A DNA stretch of 64,000 bases from positions 248,001 to 312,000 of the forward strand of contig QYAI01000028.1 of assembly GCA_003988855.1 (NCBI GenBank), in the 5' to 3' direction. The first letter of the stretch is position 1. Each line of letters starts with the position of its first letter. Shown here piece by piece: positions 31,903 through 42,441 of the stretch. Below the pieces are notes generated by a model that was given only the letters and a program-made list of their open reading frames with translations, searched no databases and had not been told where the DNA came from. Made by a program: the position numbers and the translations under genes. Source of the stretch: Arachnopeziza araneosa. Taxonomy: Eukaryota; Ascomycota; Leotiomycetes; Helotiales; Arachnopezizaceae.

Positions 31903-32892
31903 CTAGAAACCCCGGCACCATGAAGCTCTGGACCGTCGCGGCCACGTCCAGCCTGGCGAGGACTGAACGCTGGCTTGTACAAAAGATGTCACGAGAGTGC
32001 CGCTGCTAATGTTGATCTTGCGGATAGTCTTTAAGCTCGAGAAACCCGCGCGAGACTCCCTGCACGCGTGTAGTAACGCCGGGGATTTCGCGCTAAGTTT
32101 CTCAAGCTTGATGACGACCCGATTGATTAAACGCAGCAACGACGTCCTCGAGCACACCCAGTGTACAAACCTTCGTGACCGCCGGTCTAGAGTACCTATG
32201 CAGGGTCCAGTGCGCTCTCGACGTCTCTTGAAAATCCGCGGAAAGGAATAGCTTTTAAGCCTAGTGTCTTTGGAAAGCAGACAGTGAAGCAGAGGATGGC
32301 TAAGAGGGATTGGGGCGACACCCTCATCTGAAGAGCTGGCAGTGGTCTTGAGTGTAGACTTGGAAATGAGTTTGGACCGAACTACCGTCGTGAGCATTCC
32401 TGTTGAATCTGCAATTTCATTGTTGGAGTAGCATAAGTTGCCTTCTCCTTGTCTGAGGGATTGATGATGAAGATCTGAGGTTGATCTTCTTGAAAAGATA
32501 AGTGGATCATGCGCCACCTGTGCAAAGTCGTGTGCAGTGGTAGAGATTGCCGCTGAATTTGCGATTTCATTGTTGGAGTGGCATCCTGAGTTGCCTTCTC
32601 CTTGTACGTGGGATTGATGATGAAGATCTGAAGTTGATCTTCTTGAAAAGATAAGTGGATCATGCGTCGCCTGTGCAAAGTCGTGTGCAGTAGTAGAGAG
32701 TGCTGCTGAATTTGCGATTTCATTGTTGGAGTAGCATAAGGTGCCTTCTCCTTGTCTGAGGGATTGATGATGAAGATCTGAAGTTGATCTTCTTAAAAAG
32801 ATGTGTGGATTGTGCGTTACCTGTACAAGGCTGTGTGGAGTAGTATGGATTGCCGCTGAACCTGCAGTGCCACTGCTGGAACAATACATCAT
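31903..32892 (-). CDS. Open frame of 329 codons built on in-frame 50/51-residue repeats (hypothetical)
   Basis: An uninterrupted minus-strand frame from ATG 32892. Residues about 12-162 are three tandem units of 50, 51 and 50 residues, sharing RRSTSDLHHQS, QGEG and SNNEIA. Each has an alternating TTAHDFAQ/THDPLIFSRRS part. A fourth unit degenerates at the downstream edge. The unit-length difference is exactly one codon, so the frame survives. The rest is arginine- and serine-rich without a recognised domain. No signal peptide or introns were seen. It lies inside a repeat-rich, gene-poor region, and a second frame is also long open here, so it may be a minisatellite that happens to be open rather than a gene. 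Confidence 0.25.
   Translation of the reverse strand: MMYCSSSGTAGSAAIHTTPHSLVQVTHNPHIFLRRSTSDLHHQSLRQGEGTLCYSNNEIANSAALSTTAHDFAQATHDPLIFSRRSTSDLHHQSHVQGEGNSGCHSNNEIANSAAISTTAHDFAQVAHDPLIFSRRSTSDLHHQSLRQGEGNLCYSNNEIADSTGMLTTVVRSKLISKSTLKTTASSSDEGVAPIPLSHPLLHCLLSKDTRLKSYSFPRIFKRRRERTGPCIGTLDRRSRRFVHWVCSRTSLLRLINRVVIKLEKLSAKSPALLHACRESRAGFSSLKTIRKINISSGTLVTSFVQASVQSSPGWTWPRRSRASWCRGF
32405..32892 (-). repeat. Tandem repeat with 150/153-bp period, three units plus a partial one
   Basis: The plus-strand anchor GAATTTGCGATTTCATTG or a variant begins at 32405, 32555, 32708 and (degenerate) 32858. The spacings are 150, 153 and 150 bp. Internal blocks TTGCCTTCTCCTTG, GATTGATGATGAAGATCTGA and TCTTGAAAAGATAAGTGGAT are nearly identical between units, so the expansion is fairly recent compared with the 110-bp array. 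Confidence 0.88.
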
Positions 32893-32979
32893 GAAAAGGG
32901 ATTGAGCACCTTGAGTTGAAAGACAAGGGACGGGTGACTAGTGCGCAGGGCCCGTCGACTTGTGAGCATCAGACTTTCT

Positions 32980-33560
32980 TAGCCGTAGACGAATGATTCT
33001 CTCAGCTTCGGTACACAGGACTCTCTGATAAACCGTGGACGAAACAACTCTCTCAGCTTCGGAATACGGGAAGCTCTAACAGACCGCGCACGAAATCAGT
33101 CTCTTAACTTCTAACAACTCTCATAGACCGCAGACGAAATGATTCTCTTACCTTTCAATAAGCGTCAAGCTTTTCTCGACCGTACACGAAAGCACTCTCT
33201 CAGCTTTGGAATACGGGAAGCTCTAACAGACCACGCACAAAATCAGTCTCTCAACTTCCAACAATCAAGACACTCTCATAGACCGCGGACGAAATGATTC
33301 TCTTACCTTTGAATAAGCGTCAAGCTTTTCTTGACCGTACACGAAATGACTCTCTCAGCTTCAGTACACAAGAAGCTCTGGCAGACCGCGGACGAAAAGA
33401 CTCTCGCAGCTTTCGAAATAGCACGGACGAAATGACTCTCTCAGCTTCGGGATAGAAGAAGCTCTGGTAGACCGCGGACCAAAGACTCTCTCAGCTTCGG
33501 GATAGAAGAAGCTCTTACAGACCGTGGACGAAACGACTCTGTCAGCTTTAACAAAGCACA
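32980..33560 (+). repeat. Tandem array of a ~50-bp unit, about 12 copies
   Basis: Units begin ACCGCGGACGAAATGA and continue CTCTCTCAGCTTCGG, then ATAxxAGAAGCTCTxxCAG. Starts are visible near 32980, 33034, 33083, 33126, 33179, 33230, 33283, 33334, 33384, 33423, 33473 and 33521. Some units share private variants (for example AATAAGCGTCAAGCTTTTC twice), so pairs of units were duplicated together. Confidence 0.85.
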
Positions 33561-35049
33561 AGCTTGAGTTCTAGGTCAAAGAACGATAGACCACAGGAGT
33601 TGATTGATGAATAGCCCGCTTGAGATGCCGCGCTGTCTTATTGTCATAGAGCTTAGTACTCAAGAAGAGGCTTATGACTATGTTGAGTCCTGTTGTGGCT
33701 GATAGTATAAGTGTTTCATTCATAGGAAGGAAAAGGATGATGAAAATACCTTGGATCTTCAATGGGTTATTCTTGCCCAGTGGCAGATAGCTTATACCTA
33801 GCAAAGCAGTTGACCAAGACTTTACTTGTCAGCGCCAGTAGAGGTTTCAGCACCGGTCAACTGATGAATAGACCGAGCTGGAGATTAGACTGTGTCTCAG
33901 TGTCAGTGTTAGTCCTGGACCTTGCCTGGATGTCCGATCTAGATCGAGTTGCACCTACCTGATTGGAGACGCGACAGAGAGACCGAGAAAACACAGTTTA
34001 AGAAGTCTTTGGTTGTTGGTACTAGCATTGAAGTTGTCAACTGATCTTGATTCTCGCTCGAGATGAGTTGAGTACAGTAGTGTTGACAGATGATGGTGTT
34101 GATCTGGCAAGTAAGAAAGATGGAGATCACAGAGTCAGAGAACCAAAGAGAATTAAATCGATAAATCAAACGCGCCAACAAATCTTTTCGCGCTAATTGT
34201 CTTTATTCTAAACTCACCGCCTTAGGCGTGTCTCGATCGGGCTTGATTTTAAGGGATTATCAGCCCTCTGAAGTCTTGAGTTTTAGACGCGCGTCAAAGA
34301 CAGGATCTATTCAGAGCTGTCTCAACCTTTCTAGAACCAGATCAAGGCAGAACTACTTCTCTGTATCAAGTCTTGTACTAGGATCATATCCTAGAACTTT
34401 ATGCAATACCTAGGTACGTTTTGTTATACTTAAGAACTAGTCGTCTAACCGTTTCAGACAGTCTTCGACTCTAATTCCAAACCCTCGGTACAACAAGCAA
34501 TATCTTCGACGTTGTGAGCCCTAGTCAATTAAATAAAGCTTCAGTCTCAGTTTGTAACAAGTCATTTCTCGTTTGAAAGCGTTCTGCTTAAAGCAAACAC
34601 CGTTCGACTCCACGACTTCCAATACAGGGAGTTTACTTAGACAACCTCTTCTTAGATCAGGAATTATTCTCTTTTTCTAAAGATCTTTGTCTTACTATCT
34701 ACTCAAAAGGCAATCAAGCTGTTCTTCGATCTGTCGTCTGCTTACTATCGGAATCTCGTTCATCACACAATCTGCGACATACCCTGTTCTCTACATTAAA
34801 GCAATTCATAGCAAGAAGTCTACGTACTCTTGCAAGAATTAGAAGCTAAATTCAACAATTCATTGTCTTAAAGTCATTTGACAATCGCAATTATATCTGT
34901 AAGCCTTCTATTAACAAGTCGCTCCTGTACAATCAAAAGAGTTTCATTGTTCCTAACAAGAACAGAGTCCGAGTTCTACTTTTCAAGCTTCTTTTCAACA
35001 ATCAACTCTCGTACAGTATCCTCCTTCGTCACAAAGCAGATCTGTAATC
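33561..35049. other. Gene-poor stretch after the repeat block
   Basis: No gene is supported and no transposon ends were seen. The last few hundred bases before 35050 are C/T-rich and may be the leader or promoter of the next gene. Confidence 0.4.
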
Positions 35050-35733
35050 ATGGTTTTCAATCACTTCGTCGCGTCTATCCGAAACCGGACTGCTCGGGGA
35101 CGTCATGGACAATCGCAAGAAGCTCGTCCTGCTTCTGCTCTTGTGACATCCGAGGAGAGAGAAGATACTCTCGCAAGACAGTCGACGCCAATCATGCCAG
35201 TAACGCCAGCTGTAAATGTAACTCAAATGACTAATCAAGAGATGCTCAACGCTGCTATGAAGTCGTTTGCAAGTATGAAAAAGTCTGAATCGCGTCAGGC
35301 TATTATTCTTCCACAAGTTCCTCATTTCCAGCCAATGACATTCAGTAACCTGTCGCACATCATGCCTGCTAAGAAGAATGACGGTATTTTGCGCGTGTTT
35401 GTTGCGTTTGCTCGCTTGCTAACAGATATAGATCCGTTCGGAGCCAAGAAACCGATCGTCCGAAAACCGCTGTCGCCAGACAGCCCATGTGCACCAAAAC
35501 CTCTGGGCCAGCAGGCTCGTGCTGGGCTCCGGGCCAGATACCAGTCCAAGGTGGAGGTGGAGGAGGAGGAGCTGGAGAGGAAGGTGGAGGGGGATGTTGC
35601 CTGGGTGGTGGAGCTGTGGGAGAAGGCGGGGAGGGGGAAGCCCAGCGACGGGGACATCGTTGGGTTCTACGACCTCTGGTCGTACGTCGAGGAAGAGGCT
35701 GTTCGGGCTCGCCCGAGATCATCAATGCTCTGA
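35050..35733 (+). CDS. Orphan protein with a GC-rich 3' half, function unknown
   Basis: Single exon of 227 aa, not recognised. The N-terminal half (1-140) has ordinary base composition and is polar. It includes MTNQEMLNAAMKSFASMKK, a likely short helix, then FQPMTFSNLSHIMPAKK. From about residue 165 the DNA becomes strongly G-rich (GGTGGAGGTGGAGGAGGAGG), and the protein becomes a highly charged helix (VEVEEEELERKVEGDVAWVV) followed by DIVGFYDLWSYVEEEAV. No signal peptide or transmembrane helix was seen. The second half looks more gene-like than chance. The composition break may mark a join between old coding sequence and newly recruited DNA. Confidence 0.5.
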   Translation: MVFNHFVASIRNRTARGRHGQSQEARPASALVTSEEREDTLARQSTPIMPVTPAVNVTQMTNQEMLNAAMKSFASMKKSESRQAIILPQVPHFQPMTFSNLSHIMPAKKNDGILRVFVAFARLLTDIDPFGAKKPIVRKPLSPDSPCAPKPLGQQARAGLRARYQSKVEVEEEELERKVEGDVAWVVELWEKAGRGKPSDGDIVGFYDLWSYVEEEAVRARPRSSML

Positions 35734-36080
35734 GGAGCCAATATAGCCTCGAATCGAGATGTTAGAGTACATTGTTGATTTCCATTGTGACATTCAAGTG
35801 GCTTGAACCTATTCTTCAATGTTGATTTTCAAGATCCACTCTCCCGGCTAGAAAACAATTTTATATTATCGTTATTGTGAATTGACATTTCAGAAGTTGA
35901 AAGAATACTCTGACCACGAGAAAAACATTAAATGTCTGTACTGACTGTAAACATTACAAACGAACGCCCCCTGACGAAGCGAGGCTGAGGCTGAATCGCA
36001 AGGTGGACACTAAAAAATCCCTGTCAAAAATTATTCTGCAAACTTCAACTACTCCTCTCCCTTTCAGAAACCCATACAAA
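35734..36080. other. Intergenic region upstream of UTP18
   Basis: AT-rich, no gene seen. It ends in a pyrimidine-rich stretch (CTCCTCTCCCTTTCAG) close to the UTP18 start, typical of fungal transcription start regions. Confidence 0.45.
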
Positions 36081-37886
36081 ATGCCTCGACAACGATCAAA
36101 AAAGCTTTCCACGAGTCGGAAAGTTGAGAAGAAGCTCGCGCCTGAGATTGAGTTTGAGCAAGATTCTGAAAGCAGTGATGATGAGAGCTTGCACAGCATT
36201 GAGAAGGATATAGAGGAAGAGGAGCTGGAGGGGCTCGTATTTGGAAATGGAGCAGGATTCAAGGCACAATTAAGTCAAGATGTAGAGATGGTCTCCGAAG
36301 CATCGGGAGAAGAAGATCTAGCAGAAGATGCAGACGACGGATTAGAGAATATGGACGACGCAGATGTAATAATCCCCCACCATTCCCCTCATTTCTGGTC
36401 TGACCACAAATAGCTTTTCTTTCTCGATTCTGGACCACCTGTAACCGATGCAAATGCCCTATTACCCTACAATGCTGCCGAGAGTAGGGAGGAAGATCCA
36501 CCAGCATGGGAAGACAGTGACGATGATCGATTAGCAATATCACTGGCAGGGAATTCACGATTAAGGAAGCTCCGAGTCAATGAGGCCGAGGATGTTGTGA
36601 GCGGACGAGAATATACCAGGAGACTGCGTATGCAGTTTGAAAGGCTCAATCCTGTTCCCGACTGGGCGAAAACTTCAGAGAGGCCGGCGAAAAGGCGGAG
36701 AAGGTCTTCTGCAGCTTCTGATTCTTCTCTAGATTCAGGCAGCATGGGTATTGACGACTCAGATATCTCAACTCTCCCACTCGCGCGACTTTTACAAAAT
36801 GCTGGTTCCCTTACAAGAACAACCTCAGGTAGTTCGAAGCACTCGAAACTACGACCAGAAGTCATCGATATTCAGCAATCAAAATCGATACCTCTTGTCC
36901 AGCCGTCCGCAGTGATTTCGTTATCTTTTCATCCTGAGTGGCCTGTCCTTCTGTCCTCAGGACTCGCCTCAACACTCTATTTACATCATATCGACTCTAC
37001 GGCGCATCCAACACCACATCCCCTTCTGACGTCTGTTCACATGAAGCATACACCTATCCATACCTCTGCGTTCCTCTGTCCAAAGGGGGATAAGATTATA
37101 TTTTCTGGAAGACGGCGGTACTTCCAAACATGGGACCTCGAATCCGGCGCTATACAAAAAACCAGCCAGGTCTACGGGCACAAGGATGAACAGAGAACGA
37201 TGGAAAGATTCAAGCTTAGCCCTTGTGGGAGGTATATGGCTCTAGTGGGGTCATCAAAAAAGGGCGGCGGAATCATAAATATTCTTGATGCGGGCACAAC
37301 ACAGTGGATTGCAGCCATGAGGATAGAAGGCTCGAATGGAGTGGCTGATTTCGCTTGGTGGAGTGATGGAGAAGGCTTGACTGTAGTTGGGAAAGGAGGA
37401 GAGGTCGCTGAGTGGAGTATGGAATCACGCTCATACGTCGCGCGGTGGATTGATGATGGATTTGCCCCTACGGTTCTCGCTCTTGGTGGACCAAACGGGC
37501 CAGCTGCACTTGGAAGTGATCGATGGGTGGTAATTGGCTCTCAAAGTGGCATTGTCAACATCTATGACCGAAGATTGTTCGTGTCGTCTCAGAATGAGGT
37601 TGAGATCCCCGAAAGGCCGCAGCCAAAACGGTCCTTTGACCAGTTTACAAAACCTACGAGTCATTTGGAGATCAGCCCAGATGGACAGCTTTTGGCTTTC
37701 AGCAGCAAGTGGAAGAAGGATGCGCTGAAACTTGTACATCTACCGAGCTGTACTGTTTATCGGAATTGGCCTACGGATAAGACGCCTCTGGGGAAAATCA
37801 CAGCTGTAGCTTTTGGGAAAGGAAGTGACCTGCTTGCGGTTGGGAATGAAGCAGGAAAGATTAGGATGTGGGAGATACGAAGATAA
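36081..37886 (+). CDS. UTP18: U3 snoRNP protein Utp18, WD40-repeat SSU processome component
   Basis: Two exons (36081-36365, 36414-37886) around a 48-nt intron encode 585 aa. Utp18 belongs to the small-subunit processome that cleaves pre-rRNA in the nucleolus. The N-terminus is basic, then strongly acidic (ESSDDESLHSIEKDIEEEEL). After the intron come LFFLDSGPPV, AWEDSDDDRLAISLAG and EYTRRLRMQFERLNPVPDWA, the conserved Utp18 linker that precedes the propeller. WD-like blades follow from about residue 255, with signatures GRRRYFQTWDLESG, SPCGRYMALVGSSKKGG, IINILDAGTTQWIAAMR, HLEISPDGQLLAFSSKWK and a final IRMWEIRR. The frame is open from 36003, but the first ATG is at 36081, giving the usual basic start MPRQRSKK. 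The gene is intact. Confidence 0.95.
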
Positions 37887-38150
37887 TTAGCTTCGCTACA
37901 GCGAATGAATGAAACTTCAAATACCTATTTGGACAAAAGTCTCAGCGTTCACGAACAAATAGAACCCATAAGTAAGCACACTTTGAAGTCGATGTTCTGT
38001 AGATAGTCACGTGGTTGTAAAAGTGGTAGCTTGAGTCCGAAGACAGGGCCTGCCAGCCTCGCTGAAAGATTCAACGGTACCAAAAGCTCACCAACAATGG
38101 AGTTCTTCCAGCCTTTGCGGCATTATCAAATGCGCCAACCTGAAGTGATA
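37887..38150. other. UTP18 3' region
   Basis: No feature beyond the gene's 3' end was recognised. Confidence 0.4.
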
Positions 38151-38400
38151 ATGTCGAACAGAATTGGTGTCATCGGTGCCACGATCGCCATAATTCAGGT
38201 GGTGAGAGGGTTTGCTTCAGCCTTGAATGGAGCCCGAGGTTCAGCACAAAGTGCAACGAGAACTAGATGGACTTGAACAAGCCCTTCCATGCCACCACCA
38301 ACTTCTGCAAACCCAGTACGAGAACCTGGGGTTGAACACGACCGCAAATCAATCCAGAGCATGAAGACTACGAGAGATGTATCAGAGCATCCCCACGCCA
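38151..38400 (+). pseudogene. Relic of a fungal STAND/NLR-type N-terminal domain
   Basis: From ATG 38151 the plus strand reads MSNRIGVIGATIAIIQVVRG, the hydrophobic start seen in many fungal STAND or ankyrin proteins. After about 30 codons the expected helix (QRELDGLEQALPCHHQLLQT) continues in another frame, and stops follow. Nothing further downstream resembles a NACHT or ankyrin region. Identification is by pattern only. Confidence 0.35.
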
Positions 38401-39612
38401 GACGGTGAAGTTCTGTCATGATCTGACGCAGAAGGTCCGATGCAGACTCGGAGGGAGGGGGACTTGTAAAATTCTGAGCTGAGTTGGGATAGCATATCTC
38501 TACGTTAAATATGTTATTTGCTCTGCGAACGTGTAAGTCTAGGACATTGCTACGAAATGGCTTAAGAGGACATGAAATGCTAATTGTCTTGCTACAGATA
38601 TATGCGACGGGATTTTCATGAAAAACTTGAGGTTAATTATACTCTCGAAGAAACGTGGAATTGAACGCGAAGACCGAAGAAACCTCCTTTTCAATGCTCC
38701 CTGAACATATTGGCGATGGGATCACCCAGAATACGGATGATGCCGCGAAAAGCACATAAAAAGATATTATAAGTGGATTGTTAGGGTATCATGTGTCGGA
38801 AACCAATGGAGTATTATCCCAACTCTATGCTATTCGTCGGACCACTCTCAGTGCTATACAGAGGGTCGGGAATGTCGCCAAGAAGGAATACATTTCAATA
38901 ACAGAAAACCAAGAATAGTATCGAGAGTACAATCCCGTGGTCTGGAGCTTTTGTGCCTAGCCAGCATATCAACATATACTTTATATTCAGACAAGTTAAC
39001 GAGTAATGGATCTTTGGATGCTTAGCCTATGATTAACGGACAATCACAAATCCTTGAGAGAATGCGCTTCCAAGGCCAAAATCTAAGGATTTGGAGAAGA
39101 GATGAAAACTATGAAAACCATGAAAACCATGAAAACCTTTTTTCGCGGCTAGAAATCAGTCGTTTAATCATTTGACGTGAATTGATACCTTGAGAAGAAG
39201 GAAGTTGCTCGTTCTGGCTGACTTCGGAATCGCCGGATGCAACCGCCAAGAAGTCAAAGTGAATTTTGACCATTGTATGGTTGATGCGATGAAGGATTTC
39301 CGATTGAGCAGCGTGATGAGCTGCTTGGCGGAAAATGATCAGCATTGCCTTTTTGTCGATCCCTGCATCTGCTGCATCCATCACTCGCTAAGTCGTCATT
39401 CGGAATTCGCTAGCGAAGTACAACAGCCTTGGAATAATACGCGTATTAGCATAACCTTGCTTACACTCACCTAGGCTTTCCGCGTATCGACATTATGTTT
39501 GGAATACCTCATTCATGAAGTATATAAGAAGGCACAAAGTCCAGAAGACTTTCGAAATCACAATCACCTACTTGATAATTCCAACTATTCAACATCTAGC
39601 AAAACAGAAAAA
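38401..39612. other. Intergenic, AT-rich, with a small decamer repeat
   Basis: No gene is supported. A perfect or near-perfect TGAAAACCAT repeat (three to four units) lies at 39103-39137, followed by a T run. The frame at 39190-39474 resembles nothing known. Confidence 0.45.
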
Positions 39613-40299
39613 ATGTCACTTGAGATCCCTTTACAACCGGAAAGCTCGACACAGCAGAGCTGGACACAGAGTGACACCTTAAAAGTTGATTTCTCATGGA
39701 AGAAGTTCAAATCTCTCATCACCGATAAAGATGACCCAAAATCCACGCCACTCTACATTGTCGACTACAAAGCTACCTGCCCGCACCTAATCTTCAAAAC
39801 TGCTGAAGATAACGCAACCTTTGGCACAGGCACGCTTCATGCAATTTCTATCAATGCAGACTGTGATTTTCGTGGGCGGCCCATCACTCTCGAAGCACTA
39901 AAACGCTTTCAGACTTCTTACACGCACCTCTCGCGCGCATACTCCGACACTGATGAGCCGGTACCGATGACCTGGACGAGCGCTAGTGGTTTCAAGACCT
40001 GGGATTTCATCTGCTTAGATGCGCAACAAATGCCCATCGCCAAGTTCTCGGCCAATATCTGGACGCTACACAAGGTTGGCAACATTGAATTCCTGGGTCC
40101 GAAAGCAGGCAACGTGGAATTGAGAGAGGAGATTATAGTCACTGGCTTGACGCTATTTTATTGTATGGCCCTTCGTACTAGTAGTCTTTTATCGTTCTTT
40201 GGTGCTATATTTTCGCATCCGGCGCAGGTGAAGGACTCGTCAAGCCATACCGAGGAGGCAGGATCTCATGAACTTCAGAGCCATAAAAAGGTCGTGTAA
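39613..40299 (+). CDS. Conserved fungal protein, LURP-one/tubby-like fold suspected
   Basis: Single exon of 228 aa from ATG 39613. The frame is open from 39499, but the family-like part starts with MSLEIPLQPESS. The core is beta-rich: FSWKKFKSLITDKDD, PLYIVDYKATCPHLIFKTA, TFGTGTLHAISINADCDFRG, MTWTSASGFKTWDFICLD, IAKFSANIWTLHKVGNIEFL. It then has one hydrophobic helix (EIIVTGLTLFYCMALRTSSLL) near 175-195. Alternating strands followed by a C-terminal hydrophobic helix are what a LURP-one/tubby C-terminal barrel shows, and such proteins are common in filamentous ascomycetes, but I did not see a diagnostic motif. Function is unknown. Confidence 0.68.
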   Translation: MSLEIPLQPESSTQQSWTQSDTLKVDFSWKKFKSLITDKDDPKSTPLYIVDYKATCPHLIFKTAEDNATFGTGTLHAISINADCDFRGRPITLEALKRFQTSYTHLSRAYSDTDEPVPMTWTSASGFKTWDFICLDAQQMPIAKFSANIWTLHKVGNIEFLGPKAGNVELREEIIVTGLTLFYCMALRTSSLLSFFGAIFSHPAQVKDSSSHTEEAGSHELQSHKKVV

Positions 40300-41076
40300 T
40301 TATCTTTTGCTGTCTTGTACTTTAGAATACCCAATTGAGAAGATTTGTTTGTTGACAGGATATCTTTGAGCCTAATATAAAATTGAATACTTGTTAACCT
40401 GTGGGATATCATCTATTTGTTTACTGTATGTATGATTCTATAGTTTCGCCATTCGACCAAGAGCAGAACAGACACGATACTACCGCGACTGTAGCGACCA
40501 CGAAGCGCAGGAGAGCGTGGCCAGTAATTGCACAATGATCAAGAAGTGCCTGCCTATTCCCCACCCGCCCCAATTCAAATTCCCGCACAAACCCGCCTCA
40601 CAATACCCTTCATATCCGTCCCACAAAGCCAGAAACCCAACCCCTGATATCTGAAAGCGTCACGGTATATGTAACCCCAGCCTGACTCCCGCCGCAGGAA
40701 TCGGTGCGAGATGGTCTGGGATCGAGTCACGCGCCGGGACCGTCCTGTCAGATGGGAGAGCACTCGGGGCGGATCCGGCGGGTGTCTAGGTTGGTGTCGG
40801 GTTCTGAGATCTGAGGTGGGTGTTTGTTGTTTTAACGTCAAGTGGATATTGTATTGAGGGTATTATTTCAGGCGGAGAGGAGAATACGGAGGAGTGATAG
40901 AAGAGGATGAGGATTCATTTGTTACTTATACAAGTACGTCATTTGTTAGGGTTACTATTAGCTCCATTTCGGTTCTGCTATGTACAACTCTCCTCCTCGA
41001 TTATCACGACTACCTCTTCTCTCTCTCCTCTTCTCCGGACCCAGTCCCTACGTACAAACACCGGGATCCCTCCAGC
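40300..41076. other. Intergenic, convergent 3' ends
   Basis: The region lies between two genes facing each other. The minus-strand frame at 40575-40841 is proline/arginine-rich with no family resemblance. Nothing else was seen. Confidence 0.45.
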
Positions 41077-42441
41077 TCAGCCCGCAACCGGCGTGACGGT
41101 GGTGACAAAATGCGGCGCCACAGTAGTGACAATGACCTGTGTGGACGTGGAAGAAAACTAGATCGAGTCAGCCTCGTCATTTACTCCTCTTCGTTCAACA
41201 GATACGCACCGTGGTCTCGCTGTAGATCGGAATCACCAGCGTCACGGTCCTCGTCAGCGTCGGCGCGGCATATGTGATGCAAAAACAACCAAAGACCAAT
41301 TCCTCCGCTCCGATGCTGAGGAATGATGGGTACGCGACGCGGTCCTGTCGCTCTGCCAGGCCAGCGCTGTATGCGGTGGTGGTTGGGGCTGGAACGGCGG
41401 TGATTGTGGGAACGGCGGTGGGCGTGTTGACTGGAATGACGGTGCTGGCGGGGATATTACTACACTCGGACTATCAAGATGAGGATGTTAGTTTCTGCCT
41501 GGTGAATATTTCGAGGTTGTTTGATGGTGCTGGTTTTGCTCGGGTTTGGTCCAAATACGCGGAGCATTACCACGACGAAAGAGCTGCTGGGTAGTTAGAT
41601 GGGGATTAGCGAGACGACTCACAGGTAAGAAATCAGGGCAGTCCCGATCCCACATAGACGCTCCTCCGGACGTTGGATACGCAGTACTATTAACGTCCCC
41701 ATTGTAGAGATTACAAATCAGCCACTTCATCGCTCCATTATCCTCGTGCACGGTCTGGAAGCTCTTGCATGCCGGGTTGGCGAGACAGCTCTGTTGGCAT
41801 GTGTAGCCATCTGTGGGGTCCCAGTCTGCACTGATCTGGTTATTAGATCTCCCCAGGGCAGGGAGGCCACAGGTTATTGCCTTTGGAGTGCTGGCTGGGC
41901 AAAGGGCTGTAATTGTTGATGTTCTAGGGAGAGTCAGAGGTGTTGACGAGGCAGAAATTAGACGGGAGGGGAGAAGAGGAAATGGGATTGATGGGAAAGC
42001 TACGCACGCTAGATTGGTCGTTGTCGTCGTTGTCGTCGTATATGTTGAATAGGTACTCGTCAGAGTCGTGCCGATGACGGACGAGCTTGAGATGATGAAA
42101 TGATCATATGTCGGTTGCAAGTAATAGTAACAGAAATCCTTATAATCGAAGGATGCGGAACTATCTCTCATCAGTCTCCCCGCTACCAACATCCACCTCG
42201 TGGAGATGAGAGGGTGTCGCTCACGCGCTGATCATAGCATTTGCCGCTGACTGAGTCGAACAGTCTGTGGGATGATTAGCGATGTGAATTGAAGCTCGAC
42301 ATGGAGATCTCATGTGGTCTTACAAGCTGCTGGGGTGAAAGCTGATTGGCGTTTCTCCAAGGCTTGACCGTTCCTGACGGGACCAGCGAGTGTTGAGGCT
42401 GCCCACGAGAGGAAGCACACGAGCGAGATCGACGACAACAT
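41077..42441 (-). CDS. Secreted six-exon protein with a PAN/Apple-like cysteine region
   Basis: Exons 42441-42324, 42264-42225, 42160-42008, 41923-41623, 41470-41210 and 41136-41077 splice to 310 aa. The introns are 59, 64, 84, 152 and 73 nt, all phases agreeing. The N-terminus is a signal peptide (MLSSISLVCFLSWAASTLAG) followed by a Kex2-type site LEKR near residues 28-31. A threonine-rich linker (TYSTYTTTTTTTT) leads to a cysteine-spaced block with CGLPALG, YTCQQSCLANPACKSFQ and KWLICNLYNG, reminiscent of PAN/Apple modules. The C-terminal part is rich in T, V and P (VIPVNTPTAVPTITAVP) and ends TTVTPVAG. A secreted or wall-associated role is inferred. Long plus-strand frames over the same stretch are antisense shadows. 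Confidence 0.8.

Noticed and set aside
30120..33560. Repeat block as a CRISPR array
   Set aside because: The genome is eukaryotic, the units are 50-150 bp tandem copies without unique spacers, and no cas genes exist.
40894..41594. Plus-strand frames of 127 and 106 codons
   Set aside because: They are antisense to the well-supported secreted-protein exons, which have consistent splice sites and phases.
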